Below, piece by piece: positions 1 through 7,905 of a stretch of DNA of 64,000 nt (position 1 is its first letter; every line of letters starts with the position of its first letter). The stretch spans positions 1 through 64,000 of the forward strand of contig NZ_JACHWJ010000012.1 in NCBI RefSeq assembly GCF_014191305.1, read 5' to 3'. The notes beneath the pieces were generated by a model, which was given only the letters and a program-made list of their open reading frames with translations, was not told the origin of the DNA and searched no databases. This stretch comes from Pseudoclavibacter helvolus. GTDB lineage: Bacteria; Actinomycetota; Actinomycetes; Actinomycetales; Microbacteriaceae. The position numbers and the translations under genes are program-made.

Positions 1-1000
1 CGGCGATCATGCGCTGGTAGATGCCCCAGGTCGCCTCGACCTCGACGTGCTCGGACACTGCGAACAGCGCGTCGAGACGTGCTTGCTGTCGATCGGTGAG
101 CAGCCCCGCGCCGGTGTGGAGGGTGCGGCGGGCCTTGTAGAGCGGATCGTTCTTGCGCCCGCGCCGGCCGTGGAGGCGCTGCTGGACGCGGCGGCGGCAG
201 ACATCGAGCGCGTCGCCGGCGAGACGGACGACATGGAACGGGTCCATCACTGCCGTCGCTTTCGGCAGTTCTTCGCTGGCGGCGGTCTTGAACCCGGTGA
301 ACCCGTCCATCGCGACGACCTCGACCCCGTCCCGCCAGTGCTGAGGACGGGACGCGAGCCAGTTCTTGAACACCGCTTTCGAGCGGCCCTCGACCATGTC
401 CAGCAGCCGCGACGGGCCCGTCCTGTCGCGCACCGGGGTGAGGTCGATGATCACGGTGACGTACTTGTCGCCGAGGCGGGTGTGACGCCAGACGTGCTCG
501 TCAACGCCGATCACGGCGACGCCGTCGAATCGGGCCGGATCATCGATCAGCGCCCGCTTGCCCTCTGCGAGGATCGCGGTGTTCGTCGTGTGCCAGCCGA
601 CCCCGAGACCCGCCGCGGCGCGGGAGACGGTGAGGTGATCGACCACGACGGCTTCCAGCGCCCAGCGCATCCCGCCGCGGGACAGCTTCGCCCCGGGCTC
701 GGCCGCCGTGGTGGTGTCCTGCCGCCAGACCCGCCCGCAGCCGGAGCACTTGTAGCGGCGAACACGGACCAGCAGCGTCGTTGGCCGATGCCCGAACGGG
801 ACATGCGCCAACCGGCGCGTCACCGTGTCGCGAGGAGCGCCCTGGGCCCCGCAACGCCGGCACCACGGATCCGGCTCGAGGACCCGGCACTCCAGCACCG
901 TTCGCTCCGGGCTGCGGTGCTGGCCGACGACGACCAGGCCAAGGTCATCGAGATCGCAGAACGTGGTCAGATCGGGGGTCGTGAAAGTAGGGTGAGGCAA
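1..1000 (-). CDS. ISL3-family transposase, C-terminus outside window
   Basis: DDE transposase for cut-and-paste movement of the host IS. The start is taken as TTG at 1000 (reading LPHPTFTTPDLTTF), which aligns with the GTG start of the two ISL3 transposases at 3159 and 7424. The frame is open to the window edge with no stop. Visible parts are an N-terminal CxxC/CxxC zinc finger (CRRCGAQG and CSGCGRVW), the helix-turn-helix region, and the first acidic motifs GVDEHVWRHT and VAMDGFTGFK, followed by DPFHVVRLAGD. The last catalytic Glu lies beyond base 1. Long open frames on the opposite strand here are shadows. Confidence 0.85.
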   Translation of the reverse strand, partial: MPHPTFTTPDLTTFCDLDDLGLVVVGQHRSPERTVLECRVLEPDPWCRRCGAQGAPRDTVTRRLAHVPFGHRPTTLLVRVRRYKCSGCGRVWRQDTTTAAEPGAKLSRGGMRWALEAVVVDHLTVSRAAAGLGVGWHTTNTAILAEGKRALIDDPARFDGVAVIGVDEHVWRHTRLGDKYVTVIIDLTPVRDRTGPSRLLDMVEGRSKAVFKNWLASRPQHWRDGVEVVAMDGFTGFKTAASEELPKATAVMDPFHVVRLAGDALDVCRRRVQQRLHGRRGRKNDPLYKARRTLHTGAGLLTDRQQARLDALFAVSEHVEVEATWGIYQRMIA

Positions 1001-1111
1001 CGTCGAGGTCTTCCTTCGGACGGTCGTGTAGGAACTTCCATCCTGGAAGACCTCGACCCCTACCCGGCGACCGCCCCGCGCCCACGGCTACACCTTCATC
1101 TGCGAAGAGCC
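1..1111 (-). mobile_element. ISL3-family insertion sequence, copy 1, cut by window start
   Basis: The right end is the inverted repeat finishing at 1111; read inward it begins GGCTCTTCGCAGATGAAGG, the usual ISL3-family terminus. The transposase reads leftward from about 1000. The other end lies outside the window. This element is related to, but clearly diverged from, the two copies further right: the protein matches over its whole visible length with many substitutions. No target duplication can be tested because one end is missing. It abuts the NucA/NucB gene, whose open frame runs straight into the IS edge. Confidence 0.85.
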
Positions 1112-1136
1112 TATATACTTCTCTCTCGTTCCTAAA

Positions 1137-1916
1137 ATGAGGGCGAATGAGGGCTACATCAAGTCAAGCGTACGAATCGACAGCTGGACAGGCTCAATTC
1201 CTGGCATTACCGTGACATCGAAGCCTTCCTGTGGTGGAAGTTGCACGGTTGTGAGTAACAATTGGAAGATTGAGAGTTATCCGCTGGTCAACTCTGCCTC
1301 CAAACCTGACGGTTCGATGTCGTTCAAGACGACCCTTGGAGGCAAGAAGGATGTCAAATCCGCTTCGGGCATGTACTCGTTCGAGATGTGGGTTGGTTCG
1401 GAGAAAGTCCTCTCCGGTAAGCAGGTTCACAAGATGCGGTGTGACAATGCTGCATACGGTTATTCAATTGGCTGCGTGATTCCAGACTCTCCGGCGACGC
1501 ACCTAGTGAGCAAAACTGGGCAGGAGCAGTATCACGCGCACCTGTTGAAAGCTAAAGCCGCCGGTGTCGTAGGCTTCTATAGCACCAATATGCTTCGACG
1601 CAGCATGGACACCTACACCAAGACTGCAAACAACAAGAAGGCCTGCGGGGCAGGCAGTGGTGTTCCGAGTCCCCGACCTGCAGGTATGCAATGCGACGAG
1701 TATCCATTTGCGAGTACGTACAATGGCGCTGCTTCTTCATCGACGACCAGGACATACAATGGTTGTGGGCTTCTGAACATGCCCAGGGAAGGTGCATACC
1801 CGAGTCGGTGTCTTATACTTGCTGAGCACAATCAGTCAGGTGGAAACAAGCTCGCTGTCTTCTATCTAAACAATCGAATGGCAGACTTTGAGCCGTTCTG
1901 GATCGACATTAGGTGA
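1137..1916 (+). CDS. NucA/NucB-type DNase domain protein, 5'-truncated (probable toxin C-terminus)
   Basis: The C-terminal third (residues about 100-259) matches the NucA/NucB secreted deoxyribonuclease domain: the catalytic block CDEYPFAST at residues 186-194, then an NRMADFEPFWIDI ending. Upstream is a beta-rich stretch with Cys pairs (C32, C36) of unknown role. The first ATG is at 1137, but the frame stays open upstream to the IS end at 1111 and no ribosome binding site precedes it. The true N-terminus, probably a signal peptide or a large toxin-delivery region, has likely been lost to the insertion. A small gene follows 7 bp later and could encode an immunity protein. The domain call is firm; the toxin role is inferred from context. 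Confidence 0.75.
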   Translation: MRANEGYIKSSVRIDSWTGSIPGITVTSKPSCGGSCTVVSNNWKIESYPLVNSASKPDGSMSFKTTLGGKKDVKSASGMYSFEMWVGSEKVLSGKQVHKMRCDNAAYGYSIGCVIPDSPATHLVSKTGQEQYHAHLLKAKAAGVVGFYSTNMLRRSMDTYTKTANNKKACGAGSGVPSPRPAGMQCDEYPFASTYNGAASSSTTRTYNGCGLLNMPREGAYPSRCLILAEHNQSGGNKLAVFYLNNRMADFEPFWIDIR

Positions 1917-1923
1917 GGGTTGA

Positions 1924-2388
1924 ATGAATCTTGAAGTGGAGTACGGCTTCTTCGTCGTCGAAATCGGCGAGCTGCCATCCGATAAGCCCCGTGAGGACTA
2001 TATTCTTAGTCCCTCGAAGCACCAGCGGCTTATCCTCGCCGAGGCGGGGCTGGTCACTGTAAGTACCGGCTGGCCGAATGGGCAGGTCCAGGTGGATATC
2101 GACTTCCTCGAACACAATCCGGGGCGCCCCGTCCTCGAGAGTGGGCAAGAGATGCAAGAGATCTCCATTCGACCATTCGGTACAGACATCGTGCTCACCT
2201 CACCGGGGTCGATCGAGACGCCGGACACAGTTATTGGCTCATCTCCTTCAGGGTTCTATCGATTCCGCTGCATCGCTACAGGGCGAGAGCGCGACAACGA
2301 GGATTCAGTGGAGAAGTACCGAATTGAGATTTGGCCGACTTTTGGAGTCGAAGCCGAGGTCTTAGACAACATCCGGGACATGTACTGA
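1924..2388 (+). CDS. Putative immunity protein for the NucA/NucB DNase
   Basis: A 154-residue acidic, soluble protein with no signal peptide, membrane segment or family that I recognise. It begins 7 bp after the DNase stop, behind a GAGGG ribosome binding site, so the two are co-transcribed. Size, acidity and position directly downstream of a nuclease domain are typical of immunity genes in polymorphic toxin systems, where a cytoplasmic partner blocks the nuclease. The beta-strand-rich ending (residues about 100-150, RFRCIATGRERDN then YRIEIWPTFGVEAE) is compatible with a small binding fold. The function is inferred only. Confidence 0.5.
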   Translation: MNLEVEYGFFVVEIGELPSDKPREDYILSPSKHQRLILAEAGLVTVSTGWPNGQVQVDIDFLEHNPGRPVLESGQEMQEISIRPFGTDIVLTSPGSIETPDTVIGSSPSGFYRFRCIATGRERDNEDSVEKYRIEIWPTFGVEAEVLDNIRDMY

Positions 2389-2761
2389 TATTGTCCTGGT
2401 GCCCCCCTGAGCGGTAGGAAGTGCTCGGAGGCTTTTCGAGGGCCCGTGCGCGTTGTGATGACAAGTCGGCACTCGTGCACGGACCAAAAGCAAGCCTGGA
2501 ACAGCTGGCAGCATTCACGAGACGAGGGCCGGAACCTGTTAGTGGGTTCTGGCCCTCGGGCTTGGAGAACGTAATTCCGTTCCGGCGTTCAGCGCTGTCA
2601 GGGGCCAAGAACGCAGGCGACTAATCGTCAGCACGTCCGATTTCTATCGGACGGTGCGGGTTCAGTCGGGTGCGTGTCATGACGAAGATGGCTCCGCGCT
2701 GGGACACAAACCCGTGCTCCAGCAATGCGAGCGAGTGCGACTGTGATGCACCTGCTGTGCA
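2389..2761. other. Intergenic stretch, no supported gene
   Basis: Short open frames exist on both strands, but none has a good start context or recognisable protein. The only clear structure is the hairpin at 2523-2558. The right part probably holds the outer end of the IS630-type element whose transposase tail stops at 2762; I could not define its inverted repeat. Confidence 0.5.
2523..2558 (+). terminator. GC-rich hairpin, possible terminator
   Basis: An inverted repeat of about 14 bp, CGAGGGCCGGAACC pairing with GGTTCTGGCCCTCG around a short loop. There is no T-run after it, so a rho-independent role is uncertain. It lies 135 bp past the putative immunity gene. Confidence 0.45.
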
Positions 2762-3049
2762 CTAGTGTCGCGTTTCTGAAGTTGGTTGACGGTTCGCTTT
2801 CGCGAGGATCTCGTCGCTGGTCTTGGTCCAGACGAGTGGGTGCTTTCGGTCGTTCCAGCCAGTGATGAACTGCCGGATCTTCGCGTTGAGGTCTTTCACC
2901 GAGGTGAAAATCCCGCGACGGATCGCTTGCCGGTCGATGATCCCGAACCACACCTCGACCAAGTTCAACCACGACCCGGACGTCGGCGTGAAATGAACGT
3001 GGAAGCGGGGTCGTTTCTCGAGCCAGGTCTTGACCTCTGGCGTTTTGTG
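2762..3049 (-). pseudogene. IS630-family transposase, C-terminal fragment
   Basis: On the minus strand the frame reads HKTPEVKTWLEKRP, FTPTSGSWLNLVEVWF and then FITGWNDRKHP up to a TAG at 2762. This is the standard end of IS630-type (Tc1/mariner-like) DDE transposases, including the last catalytic acidic residue in LNLVEVWFG. The 5' part is missing because the ISL3 element beginning at 3050 cuts in. It is non-functional and only marks an older insertion. Confidence 0.85.
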
Positions 3050-4472
3050 GGCTCTTCGCAGATGAGGGTGTAGTCAGGATGCGCGCGGCGATTGGTGGAT
3101 AGGGGTCGAGGTCTTCCAGGATGGAAGTTCCTACGCTGTCCACCGGAAAGACCTCGACGTGTTCCACGCTACCTTTGCCGCGCCCGATCTGACTACCTTC
3201 TGTCGCCTTGACGAGCTCGGCCTGCAAGCTGTCGGGCAGCGCCTGGAGCCGGATCGGGCGGTGATCGAGTGCCGGGCCGTTGAGGCTGATCCGTGGTGTC
3301 GGGGGTGCGGCGCCGAGGGCGTCATTCGGGATACGGTGATTCGTCGTCTTGCGCATGAGCCGTTCGGTCACCGGCCCACGACGCTGCAGGTTCGGGTTCG
3401 TCGATACCGGTGTGATCATTGCAAGCGCACCTGGCGGCAGGACATGTCGAAGGCATCGTCGCCGCGGACGAAGATCTCCCGAAGCGGGGTGCGGTGGGCG
3501 TTGGAAGCTCTCGTGGTCGACCATCTCACCGTCTCTCGTGCCGCCGCCGGGCTTGGGGTGTCCTGGCATACCGCGAACAGCGCGATCCTCGCCGAAGGCA
3601 AGCGACGTCTAATCGATGACCCTCACCGTTTCGACGGCGTGAGCACCATCGGTGTCGACGAGCATGTCTGGCGTCACACGCGCAAGGACGACAAATACGT
3701 CACGGTCATCATCGACCTCACCCTCGTGCGGGACAAGACCGGCCCCGCGCGACTGCTGGACATGGTCGAGGGACGCTCGAAGGCAGTGTTCAAGCAGTGG
3801 CTCGCGCAGCGGCCGAAACAGTGGCGAGATCGGATCGAGGTCGTCGCGATGGACGGGTTCAGCGGCTTCAAGACCGCCGCCGCCGAAGAGCTGCCCGACG
3901 CGGTCCCCGTGATGGATCCGTTCCACGTCGTCCGCCTCGCCGGCGACGGGCTGGATCGGTGCCGGCAACGCGTTCAGCAGGCCACGCTCGGGCATCGAGG
4001 CCGTTCGGGCGACCCGCTCTACAAGGCCCGCCGCACCCTGCACACCGGCGACAGCCTCCTCACCGACAAGCAACGCGCACGCCTTCAAGCACTATTCACC
4101 GGTGATGATCATGTTGAGGTTGAAGCGACCTGGGGAATCTACCAGCGCATCGTTGCCGCCTACCGTGAACCGGACAAGACCAAGGGCAAGCAGATGATGC
4201 AGGCCGTCATCGACGCCGTCACCAGCGGTGTTCCCACCGCGCTGATCGAGATCCGTCGCCTCGGCCGAACGTTGAAACAGCGCGCCGCTGACGTGCTCGC
4301 TTACTTCGACCGCCCCGGCACCAGCAACGGCCCCACGGAGGCGATCAACGGCCGCCTCGAACACCTCAGAGGCTCAGCGCTCGGCTTCCGAAACCTGACG
4401 AACTATGTTGCCAGATCGCTACTCGAAGCCGGAGGATTCAGATCCCACCTACACCCTCGATTGCGATGAGCC
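3050..4472 (+). mobile_element. ISL3-family insertion sequence, copy 2 (1423 bp)
   Basis: The left end GGCTCTTCGCAGATGAGG begins at 3050. The right end is its imperfect inverted copy (GGCTCATCGCAATCGAGG read inward) ending at 4472. The element appears base-for-base identical to the one at 6111-7533 in opposite orientation. The 8 bp flanks differ (GTTTTGTG left, GGATATCC right), so no target duplication is present. Its left side lies in an IS630 transposase and its right side in an ATPase gene, so the two flanks were once apart. Confidence 0.9.
3159..4469 (+). CDS. ISL3-family transposase
   Basis: A full-length 436-residue transposase with a GTG start. The N-terminal zinc finger has two CxxC pairs (CRGCGAEG near residue 48, CDHCKRTW near 85), followed by an HTH-like segment and the DDE catalytic core. 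Core motifs are GVDEHVWRHTRKDDK, VAMDGFSGFKTA with DPFHVVRLAGDG, and a late GPTEAINGRLEHLRG carrying the Glu. It is identical to the product of 6114-7424. The stop lies 3 bp inside the right inverted repeat, so the 3' end of the gene forms part of the terminus. It is expected to be active. Confidence 0.92.
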   Translation: MFHATFAAPDLTTFCRLDELGLQAVGQRLEPDRAVIECRAVEADPWCRGCGAEGVIRDTVIRRLAHEPFGHRPTTLQVRVRRYRCDHCKRTWRQDMSKASSPRTKISRSGVRWALEALVVDHLTVSRAAAGLGVSWHTANSAILAEGKRRLIDDPHRFDGVSTIGVDEHVWRHTRKDDKYVTVIIDLTLVRDKTGPARLLDMVEGRSKAVFKQWLAQRPKQWRDRIEVVAMDGFSGFKTAAAEELPDAVPVMDPFHVVRLAGDGLDRCRQRVQQATLGHRGRSGDPLYKARRTLHTGDSLLTDKQRARLQALFTGDDHVEVEATWGIYQRIVAAYREPDKTKGKQMMQAVIDAVTSGVPTALIEIRRLGRTLKQRAADVLAYFDRPGTSNGPTEAINGRLEHLRGSALGFRNLTNYVARSLLEAGGFRSHLHPRLR

Positions 4473-6110
4473 GGATATCCCGCTCGGACCAGGAGGGGCG
4501 ACAGTGCAGCGCCTCAGCGAGACGCGGCTCTCCAGGACCGCGACTGGCCTGCAATCGATCAACGGAAACCGCGAAGAGCTTAAGGCAGCCGTTGAGGAAG
4601 CCCTCGTGGCCGCAGGGCGATCGTTGCTAGGGGCAACATATGGCTCGGTGCGAGAGCTACGCGAAGCGCTCGAACGAGCCGTGCAGGAGCACAACAATCG
4701 TTTACTCCCGTTGAACGAACTGAGCGGAACCGATGTCCCTGACCTTCCCGCGCTTCCCAACATGCACGACTACCTCGAAGAAGTGCGGCGCGCCGACAAG
4801 GTCGAAAGTGCGCTACTCCCACTGTTGACTGCTGTTGTAGACACTTCTGAACTCGCCGAAGTCGATCATTCAGTAGATTGTCCCGTTTGCCTGACACCGG
4901 ACGCGCTCAGTCCGGAACGCATCGCCGAAATTCGCGAGCGTCTACGAGATACCAACAGTCTCTCGGCCTCCGCGGCAGCGGCTGAAAAAGAGCTCAGTTT
5001 GTTTCAATCTAGGATAACGGAATGGGAAAGCCGTGTTCGTGAATCCCGGCCGACAGCAGCCGCGTGGGGCCGGATACGAGTAGATGAAGTTATGTCCGCT
5101 GCGGCCAATCTCGGCGAAGACGTTGTAAAACAGCTCGAACCGGCGATAGCGCGCGCCGTCGACCTCGCGAAGTCATCAGTAGTCATTACAGATTCGGTGA
5201 CCGCAGTGGTTAGTGACGTGAATCGCTTGGTCGAACTTGTTCGCCGTCGGGCGCCCATCCCTGAGACTGCGCGTCTAGACCTTGCGCCGACGAAACAGGC
5301 GCTAGCTGACTACCGGATAAGCCTCGCTGACGACGAGCCGTTGCGCGCATTAAACCAGACGGTCGAACCTATCCTGCGATCTCGGCTACAGTCCGAGGGT
5401 ATTTCTGAGTTGCTGGCGGTCACAGGACTGATTGATGAGTTCGTAGACGAACGGTATGTGGCAATACGTCGTCAGGCAGCTGTCGTTCGCCTCCGACGAG
5501 TGGACCGCGCCTTGCAGAAGGCGGCAGCCACCGTGCTTGACAAGCGTTTCGCGGCGATGAGTGAGGCTATTGAGCGATGGTGGAGTACCATCCGCCCAGA
5601 AGAACTCGTTAGTTTCGCGGGCGTGAAAAGACGGGCTTCTGGGGCAGTTTTTGTGAACCTGGTAGCTGCGCTGCAAACAGACCTCCACGGTGAAACTGTT
5701 GAACGGGACGCGCTTGGCATATTTAGCGACTCCCAACTCAACGCACTGGGTTTGTCCACGTTCTTAGCCCGCAACGAACTAGTTAAAGCGCCGTTCGTGT
5801 TCCTAGATGATCCTATTCCAGGTAGTGACGGTGAGCATCGTCTTACGTTCGTTCAGAACACCCTCGCATCCCTACTGGACGCGAATGTTCAGGTTGTCAT
5901 TACTACCTATGACCCTAAACTGGCGGAACATGCTCAAACCGTTAATGAACATCATCAGCCCATCACTTACGACCTCACTCTCACCAACGTTGTTGAGGGG
6001 ACCGAACCTGCCCAGACTTCAGACCAATTTAGCAATTACATGCTCCAGGGCGAGGATGGCGTGAACGCGCCTACCGCGGTTGGGCGGGCGAATTCATCAG
6101 GCGCATACCG

Positions 6111-7533
6111 GGCTCATCGCAATCGAGGGTGTAGGTGGGATCTGAATCCTCCGGCTTCGAGTAGCGATCTGGCAACATAGTTCGTCAGGTTTCGGAAGCC
6201 GAGCGCTGAGCCTCTGAGGTGTTCGAGGCGGCCGTTGATCGCCTCCGTGGGGCCGTTGCTGGTGCCGGGGCGGTCGAAGTAAGCGAGCACGTCAGCGGCG
6301 CGCTGTTTCAACGTTCGGCCGAGGCGACGGATCTCGATCAGCGCGGTGGGAACACCGCTGGTGACGGCGTCGATGACGGCCTGCATCATCTGCTTGCCCT
6401 TGGTCTTGTCCGGTTCACGGTAGGCGGCAACGATGCGCTGGTAGATTCCCCAGGTCGCTTCAACCTCAACATGATCATCACCGGTGAATAGTGCTTGAAG
6501 GCGTGCGCGTTGCTTGTCGGTGAGGAGGCTGTCGCCGGTGTGCAGGGTGCGGCGGGCCTTGTAGAGCGGGTCGCCCGAACGGCCTCGATGCCCGAGCGTG
6601 GCCTGCTGAACGCGTTGCCGGCACCGATCCAGCCCGTCGCCGGCGAGGCGGACGACGTGGAACGGATCCATCACGGGGACCGCGTCGGGCAGCTCTTCGG
6701 CGGCGGCGGTCTTGAAGCCGCTGAACCCGTCCATCGCGACGACCTCGATCCGATCTCGCCACTGTTTCGGCCGCTGCGCGAGCCACTGCTTGAACACTGC
6801 CTTCGAGCGTCCCTCGACCATGTCCAGCAGTCGCGCGGGGCCGGTCTTGTCCCGCACGAGGGTGAGGTCGATGATGACCGTGACGTATTTGTCGTCCTTG
6901 CGCGTGTGACGCCAGACATGCTCGTCGACACCGATGGTGCTCACGCCGTCGAAACGGTGAGGGTCATCGATTAGACGTCGCTTGCCTTCGGCGAGGATCG
7001 CGCTGTTCGCGGTATGCCAGGACACCCCAAGCCCGGCGGCGGCACGAGAGACGGTGAGATGGTCGACCACGAGAGCTTCCAACGCCCACCGCACCCCGCT
7101 TCGGGAGATCTTCGTCCGCGGCGACGATGCCTTCGACATGTCCTGCCGCCAGGTGCGCTTGCAATGATCACACCGGTATCGACGAACCCGAACCTGCAGC
7201 GTCGTGGGCCGGTGACCGAACGGCTCATGCGCAAGACGACGAATCACCGTATCCCGAATGACGCCCTCGGCGCCGCACCCCCGACACCACGGATCAGCCT
7301 CAACGGCCCGGCACTCGATCACCGCCCGATCCGGCTCCAGGCGCTGCCCGACAGCTTGCAGGCCGAGCTCGTCAAGGCGACAGAAGGTAGTCAGATCGGG
7401 CGCGGCAAAGGTAGCGTGGAACACGTCGAGGTCTTTCCGGTGGACAGCGTAGGAACTTCCATCCTGGAAGACCTCGACCCCTATCCACCAATCGCCGCGC
7501 GCATCCTGACTACACCCTCATCTGCGAAGAGCC
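6111..7533 (-). mobile_element. ISL3-family insertion sequence, copy 3 (1423 bp)
   Basis: Ends are GGCTCATCGCAATCGAGG at 6111 and the complement of GGCTCTTCGCAGATGAGG ending at 7533. It appears identical to copy 2 but inverted, and is flanked by the perfect duplication GCATACCG. It is inserted in frame +1 of the Rad50/SMC-like gene. With copy 2 it forms a composite-transposon-like arrangement around 4473-6110. Confidence 0.95.
6114..7424 (-). CDS. ISL3-family transposase
   Basis: 436 residues, identical in sequence to the transposase of copy 2 and read on the other strand from a GTG at 7424. It contains the same zinc finger CxxC pairs, GVDEHVWR, VAMDGFSGFK and GPTEAINGRLEH catalytic blocks. 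Full length and intact, so it probably supplied the activity that produced the duplication at this site. Confidence 0.92.
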   Translation of the reverse strand: MFHATFAAPDLTTFCRLDELGLQAVGQRLEPDRAVIECRAVEADPWCRGCGAEGVIRDTVIRRLAHEPFGHRPTTLQVRVRRYRCDHCKRTWRQDMSKASSPRTKISRSGVRWALEALVVDHLTVSRAAAGLGVSWHTANSAILAEGKRRLIDDPHRFDGVSTIGVDEHVWRHTRKDDKYVTVIIDLTLVRDKTGPARLLDMVEGRSKAVFKQWLAQRPKQWRDRIEVVAMDGFSGFKTAAAEELPDAVPVMDPFHVVRLAGDGLDRCRQRVQQATLGHRGRSGDPLYKARRTLHTGDSLLTDKQRARLQALFTGDDHVEVEATWGIYQRIVAAYREPDKTKGKQMMQAVIDAVTSGVPTALIEIRRLGRTLKQRAADVLAYFDRPGTSNGPTEAINGRLEHLRGSALGFRNLTNYVARSLLEAGGFRSHLHPRLR

Positions 7534-7905
7534 GCATACCGGCGCGCCGCGGAGCGGCTTGCCAAGCAGATCATTGCCACGAACCGGACTGCGTCGGGCA
7601 TTCCGACTTCAGTCGCAGAGGTAGGCGCGGAGGCAAATACCCTCGGGGATTTAATCCCCTTGACGGTCCCGTTCATGTTGAGTGCGGACGAAACTGGGAA
7701 GTGGCGTGTCATACCTAGGGTCCTCAATCCAGGTAACCACGACGACGGTGCGCCCAGCAGTTCGGAGCTCAAAACTGTACGAGGTAACTTAAGGCAGTTT
7801 GCTAGGGCGCATCACGCTAAATGGGGCAAGCAATTCGTGCGATGATGACGACCCGTTGTCTGTCAGGTACCTGGGAATTCGAGATAGAGCCGCCTTTCTG
7901 GCCCG

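Larger units (their letters stand above)
6103..7541. repeat. 8-bp target site duplication flanking ISL3 copy 3
   Basis: GCATACCG occurs at 6103-6110 and again at 7534-7541, immediately outside both ends of the element. An 8 bp duplication is the norm for ISL3-family insertion. Its perfection suggests that the insertion is recent and that neither flank has since been rearranged. Confidence 0.95.
4473..7845 (+). pseudogene. Rad50/SMC-like ATPase gene, 5' lost, interrupted by ISL3 copy 3
   Basis: Coding sequence runs 4473-6110, is broken by the IS at 6111-7533 plus one copy of the duplicated 8 bp, and resumes in the same frame at 7542 to a TGA at 7845. Removing the IS restores a frame ending in WGKQFVR. 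The reconstructed C-terminal piece of about 650 residues has coiled coils around a CPVC zinc-hook-like motif (near 4890), and a signature-like FSDSQLNALGLSTFLA. It also has a Walker B/D-loop FVFLDDPIPGSDGEHR and an ITTYD switch. Walker A and the N-terminal lobe are absent because ISL3 copy 2 replaced them. Related ATPases serve in DNA repair or phage defence; which applied here is unknown. The apparent ATG at 4405 lies inside the IS and is an artefact. Confidence 0.75.

Noticed and set aside
47-1135. Long plus-strand open frame (362 codons) over the first IS
   Set aside because: It is the antisense shadow of the ISL3 transposase; composition is Arg/Pro/Ala-rich without any motif, while the minus strand shows the full transposase.
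2628-3569. Minus-strand open frame of 313 codons across the IS630/ISL3 junction
   Set aside because: It runs through the end of one mobile element into the antisense of another; only the 2762-3049 part in another frame is recognisable.
4405-4472. ATG at 4405 as the start of the ATPase gene
   Set aside because: It lies inside the ISL3 transposase gene and inverted repeat; the real N-terminus has been lost.
6111-7533. Inversion of 4473-6110 between the two identical ISL3 copies
   Set aside because: Copy 3 has matching octamers on both sides, and the gene frame continues across it, so the segment has not been inverted since copy 3 inserted.
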